Below are positions 35,069 to 40,962 of a stretch of DNA of 40,962 nt, in pieces. The stretch comes from an uncultured Alcaligenaceae bacterium (GTDB lineage Bacteria > Pseudomonadota > Gammaproteobacteria > Burkholderiales > Burkholderiaceae_B): contig CALFXX010000153.1 in NCBI GenBank assembly GCA_937952975.1, positions 1 through 40,962 on the forward strand, given 5' to 3'. Position 1 is the stretch's first letter; every line of letters starts with the position of its first letter. The position numbers were made by a program, and so were the translations under genes. Below the pieces are notes generated by a model that made no database searches, was not told where the DNA came from, and saw only the letters and a list, made by a program, of their open reading frames with translations.

Positions 35069-35097
35069 TTGCACAATCTCACCAAATCGTGCAAAAT
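35069..35097 (+). promoter_or_regulatory. lexA promoter candidate
   Basis: -35 TTGCAC (35069-35074) and -10 CAAAAT (35092-35097) are 17 bases apart and lie between the two LexA boxes. Transcription would start within box 2, a layout suited to tight autorepression. Confidence 0.6.
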
Positions 35098-35101
35098 ACT
35101 G

Positions 35102-35117
35102 CTGTATATAAAAACAG
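35102..35117 (+). promoter_or_regulatory. LexA box 2
   Basis: CTGTATATAAAAACAG, a near-consensus SOS box 33 bases before the lexA ATG. It overlaps the predicted transcription start. Confidence 0.94.
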
Positions 35118-35149
35118 CTCGGCTTTTACTAGCCTAAAGGATGCTTTCC

Positions 35150-35836
35150 ATGTCGCTCAAGCTTACCGATCGTCAGCAACAGATTTTGGATCTTATCCGC
35201 CAGGCAATCGTCAATACTGGGTTTCCGCCCACGCGGGCTGAGTTGGCATCCGTACTAGGCTTTAAGTCTGCCAATGCGGCTGAAGATCACCTGCGAGCTC
35301 TTGCTCGCAAGGGCGTCATTGAATTGACCGCTGGCGCCTCAAGAGGCATTCGTTTAACAGACCTGGCCAATGAGTCACTTGAGGCCGATACGTACACCGA
35401 AGCCCCCACTGAGCGCCCTCGCCTCACAACGCCTCCGGGTGCAGGCTTTTTGCTGCTACCTTTAATTGGCCGCGTGGCGGCAGGTCATCCAATCCTAGCC
35501 ACTGAAAATATCGAAAAAGAAATCAACATCGATCTCGATATGTTCGCGCAGCGGCCTGACTACCTACTCAAGGTAAAAGGCCTTAGTATGCGCGATGCTG
35601 GCATCTTAGAGGGCGATTTGCTCGCGATTAAAAAAACGAGTGATGCCCGCAATGGCCAAATCGTTGTCGCACGTATTGATGACGAAGTAACCGTCAAACG
35701 CTTAAGCAAATCAGGCGGGCGTATCGAGCTCTTACCTGAAAACCCAGATTTTCAGCCGATTCAAATTGAACCGGGGCAAGACTTCTCTCTTGAAGGCATT
35801 GCCGTTGGCTTAATTCGCAATACAACGCTGCACTAA
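35150..35836 (+). CDS. lexA: SOS repressor LexA
   Basis: 228 residues from ATG at 35150, with AAGGA 8 bases upstream; an in-frame ATG at 35141 has no such spacing. N-terminal winged helix (LTDRQQQILDLI, GFPPTRAELASVLGFKSANAAEDHLRAL given in outline). Self-cleavage site Ala-Gly in GRVAAGHP, catalytic Ser in KGLSMRDAG and Lys in EVTVKRLSK. RecA filaments trigger autocleavage and derepress SOS genes. Two LexA boxes lie upstream. The gene is tightly convergent with hslR (13 bases apart), leaving no room for a terminator between them. Confidence 0.97.
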   Translation: MSLKLTDRQQQILDLIRQAIVNTGFPPTRAELASVLGFKSANAAEDHLRALARKGVIELTAGASRGIRLTDLANESLEADTYTEAPTERPRLTTPPGAGFLLLPLIGRVAAGHPILATENIEKEINIDLDMFAQRPDYLLKVKGLSMRDAGILEGDLLAIKKTSDARNGQIVVARIDDEVTVKRLSKSGGRIELLPENPDFQPIQIEPGQDFSLEGIAVGLIRNTTLH

Positions 35837-35849
35837 AAGGCGGTCTGAT

Positions 35850-36239
35850 TTAAACGTCGCGCCATTTTTCTAGGTCACGTCGATCGCGCTTTGTCGGACG
35901 CGCCTTGATGTCTTGTGATGGCTCAACAAAATATCTGCGCTTTTCTGCTGCCGTTTCTCGTGCCAGCAAGCTCTCGGGTGTTTCATCAAACAACATGCGC
36001 GCTAAGGGGGCTGAGCGTCGCGTTTCGCTTAACGCTCGTACCCATAGTTCAAAACGCTCTTGTTCGCGCTGAATCAACAAACGATCACCAACTTTCACGG
36101 TTCTTGCAGGCTTGACGCGCTCGCCGTGCAAATGAACGCGCCCTGCCTCAATGGCCAGCACAGCTTGGGCGCGTGATTTAAAAAAGCGTGCCGCCCATAG
36201 CCATTTATCGATCCGAACCGTCTCAAGAATGTCTGCCAT
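35850..36239 (-). CDS. hslR: ribosome-associated heat-shock protein Hsp15 (S4 domain)
   Basis: 129 residues from ATG at 36239 (MADILETVRIDKWLWAARFF), chosen because a longer frame would run through the terminator at 36249-36279. The S4 RNA-binding motif is RIDKWLWAARFFKSR, then AIEAGRVHLHGERVKPAR and VGDRLLIQ. The basic tail ends PTKRDRRDLEKW. Hsp15 binds stalled 50S subunits carrying peptidyl-tRNA. Its position beside lon and clpX is consistent with a stress role. Confidence 0.92.
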   Translation of the reverse strand: MADILETVRIDKWLWAARFFKSRAQAVLAIEAGRVHLHGERVKPARTVKVGDRLLIQREQERFELWVRALSETRRSAPLARMLFDETPESLLARETAAEKRRYFVEPSQDIKARPTKRDRRDLEKWRDV

Positions 36240-36248
36240 TTCTTTCTC

Positions 36249-36279
36249 AAAAAAAGGCGCCGTAAACACGACGCCTTTT
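36249..36279 (-). terminator. intrinsic terminator between lon and hslR
   Basis: Seven-base-pair stem GGCGTCG/CGGCGCC (minus strand, one G-U) with a TGTTTA loop, followed by seven T. It lies about 175 bases past the lon stop and just before hslR. Four T also follow on the plus strand, so it may stop lexA read-through as well. Confidence 0.85.
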
Positions 36280-36454
36280 CCATCCACGCAATTGACTTCG
36301 CTTTAAGCGCCACGACCAATCGCTGAACTGCTCAAATCACAAACAGCCTCGAATTGATGATCCTGCATACCTTAAAACGAAGCACTAACCCACACTCAAC
36401 AATGCCTAAACTTCAACACGCCTAGAAATCAACGTTGAGTGCGAGGTTCAAACA

Positions 36455-38908
36455 TCAATGCTTAATGACCGGGTCAGTCGCAGCAGCGGCCTCCGCTGAC
36501 TTCGCCACCACAGTCTCTGCCACAGGAGCCTCTTCTGGAAGCGGCGTTAACGGATTCACCAATGCGACCTCCAAAACTTTATCGATCCAGCGTACCGGAA
36601 TAATCTCGAGTTGGTTCTTAACGTTGTCAGGGATGTCTGTTAAATCCTTAACATTCTCTTCAGGAATCAACACGGTCTTGATACCACCGCGATGTGCTGC
36701 CAAGAGTTTCTCTTTCAAGCCACCAATCGCAAGCACTTCACCACGTAAGGTAATCTCGCCCGTCATTGCCACATCTGCCCGTACGGGGTTTTGCGTCAAG
36801 GCCGAGACAATCGCCAGAGTGATTGCGATACCTGCTGAGGGGCCGTCTTTAGGTGTAGCACCTTCAGGAAAGTGCACGTGAATATCGCGTTTTTCAAACA
36901 CGCTATCAGTGATCCCTAAGCGGCGAGCACGCGCGCGCACCACGCTGCGTGCGGCCTCAACCGACTCTTTCATCACATCGCCAATTGAACCCGTACGTTG
37001 GATCACGCCTTTACCGGGCATGTCGGCAACCTCAATGGTCAGCAAATCACCACCCACTTCGGTCCAGGCCAGTCCGTTGACTTGTCCGATCTGATTTTCT
37101 TTCTCGGCCATCCCAAAACTAAAGCGGCGTACACCCAAATAGTCACTCAGATTTTCAGACGTAACCGTCACCTTCGCGGGTACCTCTTTAGACTTGGCTA
37201 ACTTAAGTGCTTCACTATCTGCCAAAAGTTTTTTCACGACTTTACGGCAGATTTTTCCGATATCACGCTCAAGAGAACGTACGCCAGCTTCGCGTGTGTA
37301 ATAACGCACAATATCGCGCAAGGCCGACTCTTCAACCACTAACTCTTCAGCCTTGACGCCATTGTTTTGCATGACCTTAGGCAACAGGTGATCCATCGCA
37401 ATATGGATCTTTTCTTCTTCGGTATAACCCGAGAGACGAATGACCTCCATCCGATCAAGCAAAGCTGCTGGGATGTTCAAGGTATTGCTTGTTGCGACAA
37501 ACATCACGTCAGACAGGTCGAAGTCGACCTCGACGTAATGATCTTGAAACGTGTGGTTTTGCTCAGGATCAAGCACCTCTAAGAGAGCCGAGGCAGGATC
37601 ACCCCTGAAATCCATCCCAAGCTTGTCAATCTCGTCTAACAGAAACAGTGGGTTACGCACGGCAACCTTAGACATGTTTTGTAATATCTTGCCCGGCATT
37701 GAGCCGATGTACGTACGACGGTGTCCACGAATCTCAGCTTCGTCGCGTACACCCCCCAAGGCCATACGAATAAACTTGCGATTCGTGGCTTTTGCGATCG
37801 ACTGACCCAACGACGTTTTACCAACGCCTGGTGGGCCAACCAAACACAGAATTGGCGCCTTGATTTTGTCTACCCGCTGCTGAACAGCAAGATACTCAAG
37901 AATGCGTTCTTTAACCTTGTCTAAGCCGTAGTGATCGTCGTCAAGCACACTCTCAGCATTAGGAATCGAATGATTTACCTTGCTCTTTTTGCGCCAAGGC
38001 AAATTGATCACAGTATCGATGTAGTTGCGCACGACCGTTGCCTCAGCTGACATCGGTGACATTAACTTAAGCTTTTTGAGTTCGCCATCAACTTTCTTTT
38101 TGGCGTCTTTAGGCAAATGGGCCGCAAGGATTTTCTTTTCGAGCTCCTCGATGTCAGCACCCTCTTCGCCTTCGCCGAGTTCTTTTTGAATCGCTTTTAC
38201 CTGTTCATTCAGATAGTAGTCACGTTGACTTTTTTCCATCTGCTTTTTCACTCGGCCGCGAATCCGTTTCTCAACCTGAAGAATATCAATTTCAGTTTCG
38301 AGTTGGGTGAGTAAGGCCTCAAGACGCTCTGAAGTCGAGATCACTTCAAGCATTTTTTGCTTTTGCTCAAGCTTTAATGGCAGGTGTGCCGCAATGGTAT
38401 CGGCTAAACGGCCCGCATCGTCAATCCCAGCAAGCGAGGTCAGAATCTCAGGTGGGATCTTTTTATTCAGTTTGACGTACTGCTCAAACTGTCCCACGAT
38501 CGCACGGCGCAACGCCTCAGTTTCAGCACTTACTAAGGCATCGGGAGCAATAGGCGTCAAGGTCGACGTAAAGTGTGTCTCGGTATCCTGAATATCGGTA
38601 ATACGCGCACGCTGTGCGCCCTCGACAAGGACTTTAACCGTGCCATCAGGCAGCTTCAGCATCTGCAAGATGGTTGCGACACAGCCAATCTCGTAGACAT
38701 CCTCTGGGGTCGGATCGTCTTTACCGGCCGATTTTTGGGCGGCCAACATAATGCTTTTACCGGCCTCCATCGCAGCCTCAAGTGCGCGAATAGAACGAGG
38801 GCGCCCAACGAATAGAGGGATCACCATGTGAGGAAACACCACCACGTCGCGCAAAGGCAGCAACGGCAGCTGAATCGATTCAGAGGGCAAGGTCTGGTTT
38901 TCAGACAT
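36455..38908 (-). CDS. lon: ATP-dependent protease La (Lon)
   Basis: 817 residues against about 784 in E. coli; the extra residues are mainly an Ala/Glu-rich tail ending ATDPVIKH. N-terminal substrate domain (LPLLPLRDVVVFPHMVIPLFVGR in outline), long coiled region, AAA+ Walker A GPPGVGKTSLG near 357-367 and Walker B LFLLDEIDKLG. The protease domain has the catalytic Ser in KDGPSAGIA and the Lys in GGLKEKLLAAHRG. Degrades misfolded and regulatory proteins in the cytosol. Downstream of clpPX; a heat-shock-like promoter precedes it. Confidence 0.97.
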   Translation of the reverse strand: MSENQTLPSESIQLPLLPLRDVVVFPHMVIPLFVGRPRSIRALEAAMEAGKSIMLAAQKSAGKDDPTPEDVYEIGCVATILQMLKLPDGTVKVLVEGAQRARITDIQDTETHFTSTLTPIAPDALVSAETEALRRAIVGQFEQYVKLNKKIPPEILTSLAGIDDAGRLADTIAAHLPLKLEQKQKMLEVISTSERLEALLTQLETEIDILQVEKRIRGRVKKQMEKSQRDYYLNEQVKAIQKELGEGEEGADIEELEKKILAAHLPKDAKKKVDGELKKLKLMSPMSAEATVVRNYIDTVINLPWRKKSKVNHSIPNAESVLDDDHYGLDKVKERILEYLAVQQRVDKIKAPILCLVGPPGVGKTSLGQSIAKATNRKFIRMALGGVRDEAEIRGHRRTYIGSMPGKILQNMSKVAVRNPLFLLDEIDKLGMDFRGDPASALLEVLDPEQNHTFQDHYVEVDFDLSDVMFVATSNTLNIPAALLDRMEVIRLSGYTEEEKIHIAMDHLLPKVMQNNGVKAEELVVEESALRDIVRYYTREAGVRSLERDIGKICRKVVKKLLADSEALKLAKSKEVPAKVTVTSENLSDYLGVRRFSFGMAEKENQIGQVNGLAWTEVGGDLLTIEVADMPGKGVIQRTGSIGDVMKESVEAARSVVRARARRLGITDSVFEKRDIHVHFPEGATPKDGPSAGIAITLAIVSALTQNPVRADVAMTGEITLRGEVLAIGGLKEKLLAAHRGGIKTVLIPEENVKDLTDIPDNVKNQLEIIPVRWIDKVLEVALVNPLTPLPEEAPVAETVVAKSAEAAAATDPVIKH

Positions 38909-38984
38909 GAAAAAATCCTAATAAAGACTCGGAAAAGCCCAAGTGAGCCACCGACATAACGACTGTAATGACACGAATATGTCT

Positions 38985-39013
38985 GTTATGTAGACGATAG
39001 CTCAAATTTCAAG
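38985..39013 (-). promoter_or_regulatory. candidate sigma-32 promoter of lon
   Basis: Minus strand: CTTGAAA (39007-39013), 13 bases, then CTACATAAC (38985-38993). The -35 matches the heat-shock consensus well; the -10 matches CCCCATnTA only partly. About 77 bases from the lon ATG. Confidence 0.45.
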
Positions 39014-39032
39014 CCTGTGACGCCGACATAAC

Positions 39033-39058
39033 AAAAAGCCCCTACAAAGGGGCTTATA
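39033..39058 (-). terminator. intrinsic terminator after clpX
   Basis: AAGCCCC/GGGGCTT perfect 7-bp stem with a 6-base loop. On the minus strand a run of five T follows. It separates clpX from the lon promoter. Confidence 0.88.
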
Positions 39059-39119
39059 AAAACATTTTTTTCGAGAGGTTTTCAAGCCTCTGGGATATCT
39101 TAGGGTCAACCTTATGCTC

Positions 39120-39179
39120 TTTGGAACGTAGCGCTTTGAGACGTATCGCTGTGGGAAGTAGCGCTGTGGGACGTATCAA
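39120..39179. repeat. four degenerate 15-bp tandem repeats
   Basis: Four consecutive 15-base units: TTTGGAACGTAGCGC, TTTGAGACGTATCGC, TGTGGGAAGTAGCGC, TGTGGGACGTATCAA. They lie in the clpX 3' untranslated stretch, between its stop and its terminator. Confidence 0.75.
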
Positions 39180-39205
39180 AAACAACGCCCCTCAGACGCA
39201 AAATC

Positions 39206-40498
39206 TTAAGCGGCTGCGTCGCGCAAGCTACGCTCAGTTTTTGGCTGTTCTTTTTCGTCGCCATAAACTAACAAGGGCTTACCTTGGCCTTCAATCGTCG
39301 CTTCGTCGAGCACGACACGCTTGATATTGCCCTGGGTGGGCAACTCGTACATGGTATCTAGCAACGCAGACTCAAGAATTGAACGCAAGCCACGCGCACC
39401 GGTTTTACGCTTAACCGCTTTGCGGGCAATCGCACGTAAAGCTGCCGGACGAATCTCGAGTTCGGCGCCTTCCATGGCGAAGAGCTTTTGAAACTGTTTC
39501 ACCAGAGCGTTTTTGGGCTCGGTCAGAATTTGAATCAGGGTATCTTCGTCAAGCTCTTGCAAGGTTGCGATAACAGGCAAACGCCCGACCAACTCAGGGA
39601 TCAAACCAAACTTCACGAGATCTTCGGGCTCCACTTCGAGAAAGGTGCTGCCCGCAGATTGCTCAATCTTTGAATCGACCTTAGCGCTAAAACCAATACC
39701 AGAGCGCTCGGTGCGATTACGAATGACTTTTTCAAGGCCGTCAAACGCACCACCAACGATAAATAAGATGTTGGTGGTATCAACTTGAACAAAATCTTGA
39801 TTAGGGTGCTTGCGGCCACCCTGCGGAGGCACGGAGGCCACAGTCCCTTCAATCAGCTTCAACAGCGCCTGCTGCACGCCCTCACCCGAAACATCGCGAG
39901 TAATGGAGGGATTATCAGCTTTGCGAGAAATTTTATCGATTTCGTCAATGTAGACAATCGCGCGCTGCGCTTTGTCGACTTCGTAATTACAATTTTGCAG
40001 CAATTTTTGAATAATGTTTTCGACGTCTTCACCCACATAACCGGCTTCGGTTAGGGTTGTGGCGTCAGCCATCACAAACGGCACGTTTAATTGACGTGCC
40101 AAGGTTTGCGCTAGCAAGGTTTTGCCCGAACCCGTGGGGCCAATCAGCAAGATATTGCTTTTAGACAACTCGACATCATCACCCTTGACTTCACCATGGC
40201 GCAAGCGCTTGTAATGGTTGTACACGGCAACCGCCAACACACGTTTAGACGCAGTTTGGCCAATCACGTATTGATCAAGAAAAGCTTTGATTTCGGCTGG
40301 TGTTGGTAAATCGGTACGGATCGAAGCGCGGGCGCTTGCCTGAGCCTCTTCGCGAATAATGTCGTTACATAACTCAATGCACTCGTCACACACAAAGACC
40401 GAGGGCCCAGCGATGAGTTTTCGTACTTCGTTCTGGCTCTTGTTGCAAAATGAACAATGCAAAATTTTAGTGCTAGCTGAGCCTTTTTTTTCTGACAT
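39206..40498 (-). CDS. clpX: ClpXP protease ATPase subunit ClpX
   Basis: 430 residues, family-typical. N-terminal zinc-binding domain with paired cysteines in HCSFCNKSQNE and FVCDECIELC. AAA+ core with Walker A GPTGSGKTLLAQ near 121-132, Walker B VYIDEIDKIS, and sensor region TGARGLRSILE. It unfolds tagged substrates and feeds them to ClpP. Encoded just after clpP, 81 bases apart, with a long hairpin in the gap. Confidence 0.97.
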   Translation of the reverse strand: MSEKKGSASTKILHCSFCNKSQNEVRKLIAGPSVFVCDECIELCNDIIREEAQASARASIRTDLPTPAEIKAFLDQYVIGQTASKRVLAVAVYNHYKRLRHGEVKGDDVELSKSNILLIGPTGSGKTLLAQTLARQLNVPFVMADATTLTEAGYVGEDVENIIQKLLQNCNYEVDKAQRAIVYIDEIDKISRKADNPSITRDVSGEGVQQALLKLIEGTVASVPPQGGRKHPNQDFVQVDTTNILFIVGGAFDGLEKVIRNRTERSGIGFSAKVDSKIEQSAGSTFLEVEPEDLVKFGLIPELVGRLPVIATLQELDEDTLIQILTEPKNALVKQFQKLFAMEGAELEIRPAALRAIARKAVKRKTGARGLRSILESALLDTMYELPTQGNIKRVVLDEATIEGQGKPLLVYGDEKEQPKTERSLRDAAA

Positions 40499-40519
40499 AA
40501 CGATCCATTACCAGTTGTA

Positions 40520-40571
40520 CCAAGCCTTGTTTTAACAGATGTTTGAGCAAAGCTAAAACATCGAGGCTTGG
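40520..40571 (-). promoter_or_regulatory. long hairpin in the clpP-clpX gap
   Basis: CCAAGCCT plus TGTTTTA (40520-40534) pair with TAAAACA (40554-40560) and AGGCTTGG (40564-40571). This gives 15 base pairs interrupted by a 3-base bulge (TCG), with a 19-base loop. No T-run follows on the minus strand, so it is not an ordinary terminator; an RNA-processing or stability element between the two cistrons is plausible. Confidence 0.6.
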
Positions 40572-40579
40572 CTAAATAC

Positions 40580-40962
40580 TTATACGGTGTCGGCCCGCGA
40601 GGTTAAAACCTTGTCAATCAAGCCATACGTTACTGCATCGGGGGCAGACATAAAATTGTCGCGCTCGGTGTCCAAGGCGATACGCTCAATAGTTTGACCC
40701 GTGTTGTCGGCCAGCATTCCGTTTAAGCGCTCACGCAAATCTAAAATTTCGCGAGCCTGAATTTGAATATCCGAAGCTTGACCCTGCGCGCCACCCGAAG
40801 GCTGGTGAATCATGATGCGAGAGTTTGGTAACGAAAAACGCTTACCTTTAGTGCCTGCAGCCAACAAAAAGGCGCCCATGCTTGCAGCTAAGCCGGTGCA
40901 CAGTGTTGACACCTCGGGCTTGATAAAGCGCATGGTGTCATAAATTGCCATACCCGCAGATA
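40580..40962 (-). CDS. clpP: ClpP protease subunit, 5' end outside window
   Basis: The C-terminal 127 or so codons of ClpP; the frame is open to the right edge (SAG-MAIYDTMRFIKP). The ATG at 40951 is internal, since homologues have about 70 residues before it. Catalytic Ser in LAASMGAFLLAAG, His in IMIHQPSGGAQG and Asp in LDTERDNFMSA are all present. Serine peptidase that partners ClpX. Confidence 0.95.
   Translation of the reverse strand, partial: SAGMAIYDTMRFIKPEVSTLCTGLAASMGAFLLAAGTKGKRFSLPNSRIMIHQPSGGAQGQASDIQIQAREILDLRERLNGMLADNTGQTIERIALDTERDNFMSAPDAVTYGLIDKVLTSRADTV

Noticed and set aside
39121..39324. Plus-strand frame across the 15-bp repeats into clpX
   Set aside because: Antisense to clpX and driven by the repeat; no supporting start signal.
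1..40962. Mobile elements, CRISPR, tRNA or rRNA genes
   Set aside because: I looked for transposase motifs, regularly spaced repeats and tRNA-like cloverleafs and found none that convinced me.

Overview
The window reads as a chromosomal segment of a betaproteobacterium, most likely Burkholderiales and probably Alcaligenaceae-like. This is inferred from gene order and protein sequence, without a database search. The pointers are the runs prfB-lysS, lexA/aminotransferase/uvrB, low-molecular-weight phosphatase-iscR-iscS-iscU-iscA-hscB-hscA-fdx and clpP-clpX-lon, plus LexA boxes of the CTGT-N8-ACAG type. Base composition looks moderate and coding density is high. I see no tRNA, rRNA, CRISPR array, insertion sequence or integrase.

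Left arm (about 1-12.7 kb, all minus strand): an accessory cell-surface and signalling locus. In transcription order it holds two tandem paralogous haemagglutinin-type TPS-domain exoproteins (8921-12475 and 5234-8671), an exported TPR plus CHAT-protease protein (1962-5240), a small exported FecR-like protein (1150-1965) and a CHASE2 sensor that runs off the left edge (1-1153), probably an adenylate/guanylate cyclase. The last four genes overlap by 4-7 bases, so they look translationally coupled. No TpsB-type outer-membrane transporter is present in the window. This is the best candidate here for an undescribed system: a surface or secreted protein pair wired to a periplasmic caspase-like protease and a cyclic-nucleotide sensor.

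Centre (12.7-25.2 kb): housekeeping genes. lolC-lolD-tatD run on the minus strand. Divergent from them are a conserved gene of unknown function overlapping recJ, then prfB (with its programmed +1 frameshift), a short-chain dehydrogenase, lysS, a MATE exporter and an esterase. They converge on a hydroxypyruvate-isomerase-like gene.

Right arm (25.2-41 kb): the Fe-S cluster assembly operon iscRSUA-hscBA-fdx on the minus strand, with an IscR-type operator and a low-molecular-weight tyrosine phosphatase upstream. Then come uvrB (minus), an aromatic/aspartate aminotransferase (plus) and lexA (plus) behind two mutually inverted LexA boxes. hslR, lon, clpX and the 3' part of clpP follow on the minus strand, making a proteostasis block. 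Three convincing intrinsic terminators, a heat-shock-like lon promoter, a long clpP-clpX hairpin and a small 15-bp tandem repeat lie in the gaps. No gap exceeds about 300 bases.
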